Shown here piece after piece: positions 8,407 through 17,384 of a DNA stretch of 64,000 nucleotides; positions within the stretch are counted from its first letter, which is position 1, and each line of letters begins with the position of its first letter. Source of the stretch: Sphingopyxis fribergensis (GTDB taxonomy: Bacteria > Pseudomonadota > Alphaproteobacteria > Sphingomonadales > Sphingomonadaceae); the NCBI RefSeq assembly GCF_000803645.1, contig NZ_CP009122.1, positions 1,092,501 to 1,156,500 of the forward strand. Direction: 5' to 3'. Both the position numbers and the translations under genes were made by a program. The notes beneath the pieces were generated by a model. The model was not told where the DNA came from and made no database searches. It saw only the letters and a list, made by a program, of their open reading frames with translations.

Positions 8407-9240
8407 ATGAAGACCGAAACGCTCTGGCGAAATGCCACGTCCGTCCTCGCCGGCGCGCTGTTGCTGGCGGGCTGCTCCGACGAAAAGCCGACGGAGGCGG
8501 AGAAGGTGGCCGCCGCCTCGGTGCCGGGGGCACCGTCGCAAGGCGCCGCCGACGCAACGGCGAAAGGCGCGCCTGCGTCGAATGTCACCGAAAAAAGCGA
8601 CCTGATCGAGTTCGTCTACGCCTATCCCAAAGACGCCGCCCAAATCGCCGAATTGGCGAATGCTCTCGACGGGGACCGGGCGGCGAAGCGCGAGGCGCTG
8701 ATTGCGGCGGCGCAGCGTGACAAGGCGGCGGCGGAAAAGGGTGGGTTTCCTTATCGCGTCCATAGTCACCGCCAGAATTGGCAACGCGTGACCAGCACGC
8801 CGCGGTTCCTTAGCCTGTCGGCGGAAATCGACAGCTATGCCGGCGGCGCGCATGGCATGCAGAGCTTCGACACGCTGATATGGGATCGCAACCGGCGCAG
8901 GCAGATGAAGCCGCTCGACCTGTTCATAAGCAGCGAAGCGTTCGATGCAGCGATCCGCGATCCGTTCTGCGCGGGCATCAAGCGCGCGAAGGCGGCGAAG
9001 GGGATATTGGCCGACGAGGCGCCCGACAGCCCTTTCGCCAAATGCCCCCCGGCATCGGCGCAAACGATATGGCTGGGCTCTTCCGACGGACGTTATCTTG
9101 ACCGCATGACGATCGCGATCGGTCCATATGAGGTCGGTCCCTACGCCGAGGGTTCATACAAGATCAACGTGCCGGTGACCGGCGCGCTCGTCAAAGCCGT
9201 GAAACAAGAATTCGCGCGCGATTTTCTCCCCATCAATTGA
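8407..9240 (+). CDS. Lipoprotein with a DUF4163/DUF3298-like domain
   Basis: 277 residues from the ATG at 8407, chosen because it gives a lipoprotein signal (VLAGALLLAGC, lipid-modified Cys23). After an Ala/Glu-rich linker, a domain of about 200 residues contains LSLSAEIDSYAGGAHGM, TLIWDRNRRRQMKPLDLF and YAEGSYKINVPVTG. This order matches the DUF4163-DUF3298 (RsiV/PdaC-like) architecture; these domains bind or deacetylate cell-wall material in some relatives, but function here is unknown. The downstream SDR gene starts 11 nt after the stop. Confidence 0.75.
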   Translation: MKTETLWRNATSVLAGALLLAGCSDEKPTEAEKVAAASVPGAPSQGAADATAKGAPASNVTEKSDLIEFVYAYPKDAAQIAELANALDGDRAAKREALIAAAQRDKAAAEKGGFPYRVHSHRQNWQRVTSTPRFLSLSAEIDSYAGGAHGMQSFDTLIWDRNRRRQMKPLDLFISSEAFDAAIRDPFCAGIKRAKAAKGILADEAPDSPFAKCPPASAQTIWLGSSDGRYLDRMTIAIGPYEVGPYAEGSYKINVPVTGALVKAVKQEFARDFLPIN

Positions 9241-9251
9241 AGGACAGCGTC

Positions 9252-10187
9252 ATGGCGAAGCAGCCCAAGGTCGGAAAAATCGGTGAAAGCTCCAAGGAGA
9301 AAAAGGGCAAGGTGGTTGCCGCGGCGAAGCTGCGCCGCGCCGTGGGATCGGACAAGACGATCGCCAAGCCGCCATCGGACCGCGAAGCCGATCTCGACCG
9401 CGCGCCCAAGTGGGAGCCGCGCTATCCCGGCTCGGGCCGACTCGACGGCAAGGTTGCGATCGTCACCGGCGGCGACAGCGGAATCGGCCGTGCAGTCTCG
9501 GCCTTGTTCGCGCGCGAGGGCGCCGATGTCGCGATCGTTTATTTGGACAACAAGGCGGACGCGGACGATACCGTGGCGATTGTCGAAGCCGAGGGGCGCC
9601 GCGCGGTCGCAATCAAGGCCGACGTCGGCAAGGCCAAGGCGGGCGAAAAGATTGTTGCGCAGGTCGTCGACAAATTCGGCAAACTCGACATCCTCGTCAA
9701 CAATGCCGGCGAGCAACATCCTGCCGAGGACATCCGCGACATCAGCCCCGAACAGTTGCAGCAGACCTTCGCCACCAACATCTTCGGCATGTTCTATCTC
9801 GTTCAGGCGGCGCTTCCGCATCTCAAGAAGGGCGCGGCGATCGTCAATTGCACCAGCGTGACCATGTATCAGGGCTCAAAGGGCCTGCTCGACTATAGCG
9901 CGACCAAGGGCGCCATCACCGCCTTCACCCGCTCGCTCAGCGAAAATCTGGTGGAGAAGGGCATCCGTGTGAACGGCGTCGCGCCCGGTCCGATCTGGAC
10001 CCCGCTGAACCCGCGCGGCGGGGCGCCGGCGGAAAAGGTCGCGACCTTCGGCGAAAGCACGCCGATGAAGCGACCGGGAGAACCCAATGAGGTCGCGCCT
10101 GCCTTCCTGTTCCTCGCGTGCGACGACAGCAGCTATATGTCGGGCCAGGTGCTGCATCCCAACGGCGGCACGATTCTTAATGGCTAG
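9252..10187 (+). CDS. SDR family oxidoreductase with a lysine-rich N-terminal extension
   Basis: 311 residues from the ATG at 9252, preceded by AGGA 7 nt upstream. Residues 1-55 are a basic extension (KVGKIGESSKEKKGK) with no recognised fold. The Rossmann domain then shows the cofactor motif VTGGDSGIGRAV, the NNAG segment, the catalytic Ser in NCTSVTMY and the Tyr-x3-Lys in YSATKGA. It resembles the stress-induced SDRs of the YghA / general stress protein 39 type, which reduce aldehydes or ketones with NAD(P)H; the substrate is unknown. It is tightly coupled to the lipoprotein gene upstream and DUF3008 downstream. Confidence 0.9.
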   Translation: MAKQPKVGKIGESSKEKKGKVVAAAKLRRAVGSDKTIAKPPSDREADLDRAPKWEPRYPGSGRLDGKVAIVTGGDSGIGRAVSALFAREGADVAIVYLDNKADADDTVAIVEAEGRRAVAIKADVGKAKAGEKIVAQVVDKFGKLDILVNNAGEQHPAEDIRDISPEQLQQTFATNIFGMFYLVQAALPHLKKGAAIVNCTSVTMYQGSKGLLDYSATKGAITAFTRSLSENLVEKGIRVNGVAPGPIWTPLNPRGGAPAEKVATFGESTPMKRPGEPNEVAPAFLFLACDDSSYMSGQVLHPNGGTILNG

Positions 10188-10210
10188 CGGGGCGGACACG
10201 GAGAAACGCC

Positions 10211-10393
10211 ATGCCAGCTAAATCGAAAGCCCAGCAGAAAGCCGCCGGTGCGGCGCTCAGCGCCAAGCGCGGCGACACGCCGAAATCGAAACTCAAGGGC
10301 GCGTCGAAACAGATGGCCGACGGCATGAGCGAAAAGCAGCTTGAGGATTTTGCCAAAGGCTCGACCAAGGGCAAACCCGAACACGCTGACTGA
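10211..10393 (+). CDS. DUF3008 family small basic protein
   Basis: 60 residues, rich in Lys, Ala, Ser and Gly (MPAKSKAQQKAAGAALSAKR). The pattern and length fit the DUF3008 family of small, probably disordered proteins often found next to stress genes. It follows the SDR gene by 23 bp on the same strand; a GGAG-like site precedes the ATG. It ends 1 bp before the convergent monooxygenase stop. Confidence 0.8.
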   Translation: MPAKSKAQQKAAGAALSAKRGDTPKSKLKGASKQMADGMSEKQLEDFAKGSTKGKPEHAD

Positions 10394-10394
10394 A

Positions 10395-11930
10395 TTACTC
10401 GGCCGCCTCCAGTTCCGCAGGAGCGCTCGCCACCGCGCGCGCATTGCTGAACGTTAGCACGCCGTCGGCGATCGCGCCGGTGCGCATGTCGATCCGGTCC
10501 TGCACATAATTCTGGCTGAGCCGCCAAGGCAGTTGGGCCGTGCTCTTGGGCATGATGTGCAGCGAACGCTGGATATAGCCTGACGAGAAGTCGAAGACAT
10601 TTTCCTCTTCGAGGCTCGACGGATCGGCGAGCGCCGGGGTGGCGACCGTGGTGCCCGTATCGCGCATATGGTTGAGCACGCGGCAGACATATTCGGATAC
10701 GATGTCGGCGCGCAGCGTCCAGCTTGCGTTGAGATACCCGAAAACGGCCGAAAAGTTCGGCACGTTCGAGAACATGCACGCCTTGTAATAGAAATGGTCA
10801 TGCCAATCGACCGGCGCGCCGTCGACACGCACTGGAATCTTGCCCGCGACCGCGAGCTTCAGACCCGTCGCGGTCACAATGATATCTGCGTCGAGATGCT
10901 TGCCCGACTTCAACTGGATGCCGGTCGCGTCGAACTCCTCGATATGATCGGTCACGACCGACGCCTTGTCCGCCTTCATGGCTTCGAAGAAATCGGCATC
11001 GGGAACGAGGCACAGGCGCTGGTCCCATGGGTTGTAGGGTGGAGTGAAGGCTTCTGCATCGTAGCGGTCGCCGAGGCTCTCTTGCAGCTTCTTGGTCAGG
11101 AACTCCTTGACCTTCTCGGGCTTCTCCCGCGCACGGCGGAAGGCGATGTCCTGCAGCCGGACATTCTTGAAGCGCGTGATCTTGTACGCGAGACCTTCGG
11201 GCAGGAATTTGCGAAGGAAGTTCGCGAACCCGTCCTTGGCTGGCCGGATGAAATACCATGTCGGCGTGCGCTGGAGCATCGTGACGTGGGCGGCTTCCTT
11301 CATCGACGGGACGATCGTGACCGCGGTTGCACCCGATCCGATCACGATGACCTTCTTGCCTTTGTAATCGAGATCCTTCGGCCAGAATTGCGGGTGGATG
11401 ATCTGGCCCTGGAAATTCTCGCGGCCTGCAAATTGCGCGTCGAAGGGCTCGTCATAGTCGTAATAGCCCGACCCAAGATAAAGCCAGCGTGCGGTCGTCG
11501 TCGACCTCGCGCCCTTGCTGTCCTCCATCGTCACGGTCCAGCGCGCGGCGCTGCTGTCCCAGTCGGCGCCGACGACCTTGCTGTCGAAGCGAATGCGCTC
11601 GCGGATATGGCGCTCGTCGACGATGCGGTTCAGATATTCGAGGATCGACGGGCCGTCGGCGATCGACTTTTCATGCTTCCACGGTTCGAAGACAAAGCCG
11701 AGCGTGTGCATGTCGCTGTCCGAACGAATGCCGGGGTAGCGGAAGAGATCCCAGGTGCCGCCAAGCTGTTCGCGGCGTTCGACGAGGCCAAAGCTGCGGT
11801 CGGGAGAGTGCATCTGCAAATGCACAGCCATGCCTATGCCCGAAATCCCCGCTCCGACGATCAGCACATCCTGATCGACCGGCGCAGCCTTCGCGTCTGC
11901 GGGACGTTCCATCGTCGCCGTGCCTGCCAT
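10395..11930 (-). CDS. FAD-dependent Baeyer-Villiger-type monooxygenase
   Basis: 511 residues. The N-terminal FAD site is VLIVGAGISGIGMAVHL. The Baeyer-Villiger fingerprint FxGxxxHxxxW is present as FQGQIIHPQFWP, and the second Rossmann motif is VIVIGSGATAVTI, for NADPH. This places it with EthA-like flavoprotein monooxygenases, which insert oxygen into ketones or oxidise sulfides; the natural substrate is unknown. It is transcribed away from the NUDIX-Pit operon, with 194 bp shared between the starts. Confidence 0.9.
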   Translation of the reverse strand: MAGTATMERPADAKAAPVDQDVLIVGAGISGIGMAVHLQMHSPDRSFGLVERREQLGGTWDLFRYPGIRSDSDMHTLGFVFEPWKHEKSIADGPSILEYLNRIVDERHIRERIRFDSKVVGADWDSSAARWTVTMEDSKGARSTTTARWLYLGSGYYDYDEPFDAQFAGRENFQGQIIHPQFWPKDLDYKGKKVIVIGSGATAVTIVPSMKEAAHVTMLQRTPTWYFIRPAKDGFANFLRKFLPEGLAYKITRFKNVRLQDIAFRRAREKPEKVKEFLTKKLQESLGDRYDAEAFTPPYNPWDQRLCLVPDADFFEAMKADKASVVTDHIEEFDATGIQLKSGKHLDADIIVTATGLKLAVAGKIPVRVDGAPVDWHDHFYYKACMFSNVPNFSAVFGYLNASWTLRADIVSEYVCRVLNHMRDTGTTVATPALADPSSLEEENVFDFSSGYIQRSLHIMPKSTAQLPWRLSQNYVQDRIDMRTGAIADGVLTFSNARAVASAPAELEAAE

Positions 11931-12033
11931 TATCCTGTCTCCCGACTATGTTTGCATACAGCTTACGCACCACGTTGCATTTTGCAATCGAATTGACGTT
12001 TACGGAAACTACGGCTAGCGAGCGCAGCTTCGC

Positions 12034-12057
12034 TTGTGACTGTCACAAATTCGTCAT
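12034..12057 (+). promoter_or_regulatory. Candidate Pho box overlapping a palindrome
   Basis: CTGTCACAAATTCGTCAT (12040-12057) agrees at about 15 of 18 positions with the PhoB-box consensus of two CTGTCAT-like heptads separated by an AT-rich tetrad. It lies about 68 bp before the NUDIX-DUF47 start and points towards it. It overlaps the perfect inverted repeat TTGTGAC-T-GTCACAA (12034-12048), so another regulator could bind the same place. PhoB binding is inferred from the sequence and from the Pit gene downstream. Confidence 0.55.
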
Positions 12058-12124
12058 AGAGGCGAAACTCATTTGTAACCATTGGCGCCGCCGCCGCCTA
12101 CCCCCACGAAAGGGACTGAACAAA

Positions 12125-13249
12125 TTGCGCCAGATCGCTGTCCTTCCTTATCGATTCGGCGGACCCGCGCAGGATGGCCCGACTGAAATCCTGCTGATCA
12201 CGTCGCGTGAAACCAAGCGTTGGGTGGTGCCAAAGGGCAATCCTTTGACCGGCATCACGCGTCACGCCGCCGCCGCGATCGAGGCGGAAGAAGAGGCCGG
12301 TGTGATCGGCGCGGTCTGCCCGACGCCGATCGGCAGTTATGAATATCGCAAGCGCCGGGCAAACGGTGCGTCGATCATGTATAATGTCGAAGTCTTCCCA
12401 CTCGCGGTGACAAACGAACTCGCCGACTGGAAGGAAATGGACGAACGCGACCGAAAATGGTTCTCGTTCCGCGACGCCGCGTCGGCGGTCGACGAGCCCG
12501 ATTTGCAGGCGCTGATCCGCTCGTTCGGCGACAACGGCTTCCGCGCGGTCGCCGCGCCGCGCAGCGCCGTCCAGAATGTAGCAGAGAAAGCAGGGGTTAG
12601 CTGGATGTTCGCATGGTTTCAGCGTTTGCTGCCGCGACAGGGAAATTTCTTTGAATTGTTCGAAAGCCACGCCGCGACGCTCGTCGCCGGGGCCAACGCC
12701 TTGTCGCGTATGCTGCAGGGCGGCGAGGGCATGGCCGACCATGTCCAGGAAATCATCGAGCGCGAGCATGACGCCGACGCGATCACGCGCGAAGTGTTGC
12801 AGACCGTCCGCCGCACTTTTCTGACGCCGTTCGACCGCAGCGCGATCACTGACCTCATCGCCTCGATGGATGATGCGATCGACGAGATGCAGAAGACCGC
12901 AGGCGCGGTCGACCTTTATGACGTGACCGAATTCGAACCCGAGATGCGCGATATCGGCGGCATCATCGTCGACGCCGCGCGGCTCACCGCAGAGGCGCTG
13001 CCGCTGCTCCGCAACATCGGCGCCAACGGCCCGCGGCTCCACGAACTCACCGAGCGGCTGGTGCGGATGGAAGGCCATGCCGACGAGATCCATGCCGCCG
13101 GACTCAAGCGCCTGTTCCGCGAGCATGGCGAAGCGAACCCCACGCAATTCCTGATCGCACGCGAACTCTTTCGCCATCTCGAACGCGTCACCGACAGTTT
13201 CGAAGATGTGGCGAACGAGATCGACGGTTTGGTCATCGACCACGCATAA
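12125..13249 (+). CDS. NUDIX hydrolase fused to DUF47 (PhoU-like) Pit accessory domain
   Basis: 374 residues in one open frame from TTG 12125, with AAGGGA about 9 nt upstream; no good ATG precedes it. Residues 1-150 are a NUDIX domain: WVVPKGNPLTG, then the box G-x5-I-x7-I-E-A-E-EE-A-G-V (38-60), the variant seen in diphosphoinositol/diadenosine polyphosphate hydrolase-like proteins. Residues 161-374 are a complete DUF47 protein of PhoU-like helices (FFELFESHAATL, REHDADAITREV, FDRSAITDLI). An internal ATG at 12605 has AGGGG 8 nt upstream, so DUF47 alone may also be made. A TAG in another frame at 12598-12600 suggests the ancestors were two coupled genes. The Pit gene follows after 15 bp. Confidence 0.85.
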   Translation: MRQIAVLPYRFGGPAQDGPTEILLITSRETKRWVVPKGNPLTGITRHAAAAIEAEEEAGVIGAVCPTPIGSYEYRKRRANGASIMYNVEVFPLAVTNELADWKEMDERDRKWFSFRDAASAVDEPDLQALIRSFGDNGFRAVAAPRSAVQNVAEKAGVSWMFAWFQRLLPRQGNFFELFESHAATLVAGANALSRMLQGGEGMADHVQEIIEREHDADAITREVLQTVRRTFLTPFDRSAITDLIASMDDAIDEMQKTAGAVDLYDVTEFEPEMRDIGGIIVDAARLTAEALPLLRNIGANGPRLHELTERLVRMEGHADEIHAAGLKRLFREHGEANPTQFLIARELFRHLERVTDSFEDVANEIDGLVIDHA

Positions 13250-13264
13250 GCGGGGACGCGAACC

Positions 13265-14278
13265 ATGCACGAACTCGCTTTCCCGCTTCTTGTCGGCCTC
13301 GTCATCCTCGCGCTGGCGTTCGACTTCCTGAACGGCCTGCACGACGCCGCGAACAGCATCGCGACCGTCGTCGCGACGCGGCTGCTGCGCCCGGTGCAGG
13401 CGGTGCTGTTCGCCGCCTTCTTCAACTTTGCCGCCTATTTCCTGTCGGTCATCTTCCCCGAACTGCACAAGGTTGCCGAAACGATCGGCAAGGGGATCAT
13501 CGACAAGGATCTGGTGACCCCGGCGGTCGTGTTCGGCGCGCTGGTCGGTGCGATGTTCTGGAACGTCGTCACTTGGCTGAAGGGCATCCCCTCCTCGTCG
13601 AGCCACGCGCTGGTCGGCGGTATCGTCGGTGCGGGCGTCGCGCACGCTGGTTTCGAAGGAATCGAGTGGACCGGTCTTAACAAGACGGTCATCGCGATCT
13701 TCCTGTCACCGTTGCTCGGCATGATGCTCGCGATGCTGGTGATGTTGCTCAGCAGCTGGGCGCTGCGCCGTGCGACCGCCAGTTTTGCGGAGAAGACCTT
13801 TCGCCGTCTCCATCTGCTGTCCTCGGCCGCCTATTCGATCAGCCACGGGCTGAACGACGCGCAAAAGACGATGGGGATCATCACCGTGCTCCTCTATTCG
13901 ACCGGCTATCTCGGCGGAGAATTTCATATTCCGCATTGGGTCGCGTTCAGCTGTTATGTGGCCATTGCGCTCGGCACGCTGTCGGGCGGGTGGAAGATCA
14001 TCGAGACGATGGGCGGCCGCATCACCAAATTGTCGCATCATCAGGGCTTCGCCGCGTCGACTGGCGGCTCGATCATGGTGTTCACCGCCAGCCTGCTCGG
14101 CATTCCGGTATCGACGACGCACACGATCACCGGCAGCATCATTGGCGCCGGCGTCGCGCGCCGCGCCAGCGCGGTGCGCTGGGGGGTCGCGGGTAACGTT
14201 GTCGCGGCGTGGTTCATCACCATCCCGGCGAGCGCGATCGTCGCGGCGGCTTTCTACGGGATCACGCGGCTGTTCTGA
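13265..14278 (+). CDS. Inorganic phosphate transporter, PiT family
   Basis: 337 residues, the short bacterial Pit class, with about ten hydrophobic segments. The duplicated PiT signature is seen at both ends: FDFLNGLHDAANSIAT near residue 20 and ISHGLNDAQKTMGIIT near residue 200. The family carries metal-phosphate with protons across the inner membrane. It starts 15 bp after the NUDIX-DUF47 gene, the usual partner order for DUF47 and Pit, and shares the Pho-box-like promoter. Confidence 0.95.
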   Translation: MHELAFPLLVGLVILALAFDFLNGLHDAANSIATVVATRLLRPVQAVLFAAFFNFAAYFLSVIFPELHKVAETIGKGIIDKDLVTPAVVFGALVGAMFWNVVTWLKGIPSSSSHALVGGIVGAGVAHAGFEGIEWTGLNKTVIAIFLSPLLGMMLAMLVMLLSSWALRRATASFAEKTFRRLHLLSSAAYSISHGLNDAQKTMGIITVLLYSTGYLGGEFHIPHWVAFSCYVAIALGTLSGGWKIIETMGGRITKLSHHQGFAASTGGSIMVFTASLLGIPVSTTHTITGSIIGAGVARRASAVRWGVAGNVVAAWFITIPASAIVAAAFYGITRLF

Positions 14279-15751
14279 TTATCGCGGCGGGCGATAATCG
14301 ACGCTGGCCCCACCGACCATCCGCACCGGCAGGTACATGCCATTGCCATAAGCCTTGATCACACCCGTCTCGAACCGTTCGACGCGCGTGCGGATGACGA
14401 AGGGCCCCTCGCGCCGCTGATCGACCGCGCGCCGGATCTTGTCTTGCAACTCACCAAGGTCATGGGCAAAATTCTGCGTCAACGCTGCGGCGATCAGCGG
14501 CGCGAAGCCCTCGCTGCGACCGAGTACGAGCAGCAGGTCGCCGCCGACCCCGTCGGTGTCGCCGTTGATGATGAGGTCGGTGAAATGGACTTCGGCCGAG
14601 CCGGGATTGTTGACCGGGATGCCGGTCATCCAGATGCGACCCTTCGTCGGCGCGCCCGATCGCATTTCCAGCTTTGCTTCGATATCGACGCCGACCGCGA
14701 TCCTGCCGCCGGGCGCGCCGTAAATGGTGGATTTGCCGAACTTCACCATCATCGATCCGAGCTTTGGAAGAATGAACGGCCGCGCTGATCGTTTCCCCAG
14801 CGCGCGGTCGACGACGGGCTGAAGCACGGCATAATCGGCGATCACCGGCACCCGCACATCGAGATGCGGCTTGGGCACTTCGCGGACGAGGCGCGGCAGT
14901 GCGGTGGGTTCCGGATCGGCCGGGCGGCCCGAGACGAAGGTTTCGGTGATCGCCTCCAGCCCAAGGTTGAGGTTCATGCGATCGCCCTCGATGTGGTAGC
15001 CGCCATAGAGGATGCGCTGCGGGGTGACGCGCATCCACACCGGCGGGTTTTCGCGATTGAGTTCGAGCGCGGTGAAGCTCTGCCGCCAGACATCGGCGGC
15101 CTGTTTGCGGATGTCGATCTTCGCGATCTCGCGATTCACTTCGCGTTCGACATCGCGGACCACGGGCTTCAGCTTTGCGTCGGCCTCATCGGTGAAGGTG
15201 ATCCGGCGTCCCAGGAAATCGATCCCCGGCGCCTTGGTCCAGCCATAGGTGATGCGCGCCTTGCCTTGCGTGCGCCAGTCGGGGGTGAGTTCGACCGTGA
15301 TTCGCGCATGCGCCATCGCGGCGCCCGTCGCGGTCTCGCCCTTCAGCACGCCGCCAACGTCGCGCGCGCTGATCCGCGCACTCAACGGAATGTCGACTAC
15401 GATGTCGGACCCTTCGCCGCGCAGCCGCAGCGGCCCGCGCGTGACCTGGCCGACGATCGTGCAGGCTATCGGCGGGGTGACCTTCACCTTCTTGCCGAAG
15501 ACCTTGACGCGCTGCGGTTGGACGCAGGCCGGTTCGCGCTGGTTGATCGTCCACAAAGTGCGTGGCACCGCACGTTCCAGCGTTTGTTTGAGCGATGCGG
15601 TGTTGGCGTTGATCGGCACCGCAATCAGCGACTTTTGCGTAGGGGACGGGGCCTTGTCCGTCGCGCGCGGCGGCGCTTCGACGGCAGCCCGACGGTCGCA
15701 AGCGGCGAGCGATCCGATCAATAGCAGTGCGGCAAATGCCTTGACGTGCAT
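14279..15751 (-). CDS. DUF4403 family lipoprotein
   Basis: 490 residues. The start is a lipoprotein signal, FAALLLIGSLAAC, with Cys18. The rest is a long beta-rich region with two similar halves, characteristic of DUF4403 (for example RITFTDEADAKLKPVVRDVE and MRVTPQRILYGGY). The family is often compared with lipid-binding barrel folds of the outer envelope; no function is established. It ends directly against the convergent Pit stop (adjacent at 14278/14279). Confidence 0.82.
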   Translation of the reverse strand: MHVKAFAALLLIGSLAACDRRAAVEAPPRATDKAPSPTQKSLIAVPINANTASLKQTLERAVPRTLWTINQREPACVQPQRVKVFGKKVKVTPPIACTIVGQVTRGPLRLRGEGSDIVVDIPLSARISARDVGGVLKGETATGAAMAHARITVELTPDWRTQGKARITYGWTKAPGIDFLGRRITFTDEADAKLKPVVRDVEREVNREIAKIDIRKQAADVWRQSFTALELNRENPPVWMRVTPQRILYGGYHIEGDRMNLNLGLEAITETFVSGRPADPEPTALPRLVREVPKPHLDVRVPVIADYAVLQPVVDRALGKRSARPFILPKLGSMMVKFGKSTIYGAPGGRIAVGVDIEAKLEMRSGAPTKGRIWMTGIPVNNPGSAEVHFTDLIINGDTDGVGGDLLLVLGRSEGFAPLIAAALTQNFAHDLGELQDKIRRAVDQRREGPFVIRTRVERFETGVIKAYGNGMYLPVRMVGGASVDYRPPR

Positions 15752-15817
15752 GGTACGGCCCCTGTTCGATGTCCTTTAGGTAACATCGAACGGTAAATAC
15801 CGTTCCAATAATGTGCC

Positions 15818-17188
15818 TTAGCCAGCGACCACCCCGAACAGATCATGCTCGTCGGCATCTTCGATCTCGACATCGACGATATCGCCGGACTTCAGCGTCG
15901 CCGCGACGTCGCGCAGATAGACGTGGCCGTCAATCTCGGGCGCATCCGCCTGTGATCGGCCAGTGGCGCCGATGCTGCCGTCTTCATCCGCTTCGCCGAC
16001 TTCGTCGATGATCACCGGCATGGTGCGACCGATCTTGGCTTCGAGCTTCGCCGCGCTGATCGCGGCGGTCTTTTCCATGATGCGCTGGTAGCGCTCTTCC
16101 TTGAGTTCCTCGGGGACATGATCGGCGAGTGCGTTGGCCTGCGCCCCCGCGACGGGTTCGAAGCGGAAGGCGCCGACGCGGTCGAGCTGCGCTTCGTCGA
16201 GCCAGTCGAGGAGATATTGGAAGTCGGCCTCGGTCTCGCCGGGGAAGCCGACGACGAAGCTCGAGCGGATCGCGATGTCGGGGGCGATCGCGCGCCAGTT
16301 TTTGAGGCGTTCGAGCACCTTCGCCTCGTTCGCGGGGCGCTTCATGCGCTTGAGGACGCTCGGGCTCGCATGCTGGAAGGGGATGTCCAGATAGGGCGTC
16401 AGCAGCCCCTCGGCCATCAGCGGGATGACCGCGTCGACGTGCGGATAGGGATAGACATAGTGGAGGCGCACCCATGGGGCGCGGCCTTCGCTCGTCTTTA
16501 ACTGGCCGAGTTCGCGCGCGAGGTCGGTCATGTGCGCGCGCACTTCGCGGCCGTGCCACCGACGCGGGTCGTGGCGGATATCGACGCCGTAAGCCGAGGT
16601 GTCCTGGCTGATCACCAGCAGTTCCTTAGTGCCCGCGGCGACGAGCTTTTCGGCCTCGCGCAGCACCGCGTCGATGCGGCGGCTGACCAGCTTGCCGCGG
16701 AGGTCCGGAATGATGCAGAAGGAGCAGCTGTGGTTGCAGCCTTCGGAAATCTTGAGGTAGCTGTAGTGGCGCGGCGTCAGTTTCAGCCCGCCTTCGGGAA
16801 CGAGGTCGACGAACGGGCCTTGGGTGGGCGGCGCGGCGTCGTGGACGGCGTCGACGACCTGCTCATACTGGTGCGCGCCGGTGACCGCGAGCACGTTCGG
16901 GAAGCGCGCGCGGATGACGTCGGCCTCGTTGCCCATGCAGCCGGTGACGATGACGCGGCCATTCTCGGCCATCGCTTCGCCGATCGCCTCGAGGCTCTCT
17001 TCCTTCGCCGAGTCGAGGAAGCCGCAGGTGTTGACGAGCACGACGTCGGCGCCCGCATAATCGGGCGACAGGCCATAGCCGTCGGCGCGCAGCTTGGTGA
17101 GAATCCGTTCGCTATCGACCAATGCCTTGGGGCAGCCGAGCGAAACCATGCCGACCTTCGGCTGGGTGGGGAGGGTTTTGACTGTCAT
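15818..17188 (-). CDS. rimO: Ribosomal protein uS12 methylthiotransferase RimO
   Basis: 456 residues. The N-terminal UPF0004 domain holds three Cys for the auxiliary cluster ([30 protein letters not shown]). The radical SAM domain has [14 protein letters not shown] with the CxxxCxxC triad, and the C-terminus is a TRAM domain. RimO adds a methylthio group to Asp89 of ribosomal protein S12. It lies alone on this strand between the DUF4403 gene and a repeat element. Confidence 0.96.
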   Translation of the reverse strand: MTVKTLPTQPKVGMVSLGCPKALVDSERILTKLRADGYGLSPDYAGADVVLVNTCGFLDSAKEESLEAIGEAMAENGRVIVTGCMGNEADVIRARFPNVLAVTGAHQYEQVVDAVHDAAPPTQGPFVDLVPEGGLKLTPRHYSYLKISEGCNHSCSFCIIPDLRGKLVSRRIDAVLREAEKLVAAGTKELLVISQDTSAYGVDIRHDPRRWHGREVRAHMTDLARELGQLKTSEGRAPWVRLHYVYPYPHVDAVIPLMAEGLLTPYLDIPFQHASPSVLKRMKRPANEAKVLERLKNWRAIAPDIAIRSSFVVGFPGETEADFQYLLDWLDEAQLDRVGAFRFEPVAGAQANALADHVPEELKEERYQRIMEKTAAISAAKLEAKIGRTMPVIIDEVGEADEDGSIGATGRSQADAPEIDGHVYLRDVAATLKSGDIVDVEIEDADEHDLFGVVAG

Positions 17189-17234
17189 GATTGGCGCGGC
17201 GCATAGGCGATTCTTTGGCGTTTGTCACGCCCCG

Positions 17235-17380
17235 CTCCTTCTCCCCTCGGGAGAAGGATATGGAGCCTTGCCGCGTAGCGGCTAGGCGGAGTTGGATGCG
17301 GCGGCGGCGGAACCCTCACCCAGCTACGCCTAGGCAGCAAGCTGCCAAGGCTGCGCAACCCTCTCCCGTCGGGAGAGGGG
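17235..17380. repeat. Family A palindromic element, copy 1
   Basis: It begins CTCCTTCTCCCCTCGGGAGAAGG and ends CCCTCTCCCGTCGGGAGAGG, with an inner GCAAGCTGCCAAGG hairpin. It lies just before the stop codon (17385) of the alpha/beta hydrolase gene. Four more copies lie between 36.4 and 40 kb. Confidence 0.75.
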
Positions 17381-17384
17381 AGGA

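Noticed and set aside
12034..12048. CRP/FNR site in TTGTGACTGTCACAA
   Set aside because: Half-sites are only 3 nt apart instead of 6 (CRP) or 4 (FNR); the overlapping Pho-box reading fits the context better.
11489..12124. Upstream extension of the NUDIX frame over the monooxygenase gene
   Set aside because: Low-complexity antisense translation; it would cover the Pho-box-like promoter region.
12098..13645. 515-codon minus-strand ORF over NUDIX-DUF47 and pit
   Set aside because: Antisense shadow; Arg/Asp-rich composition without domain features.
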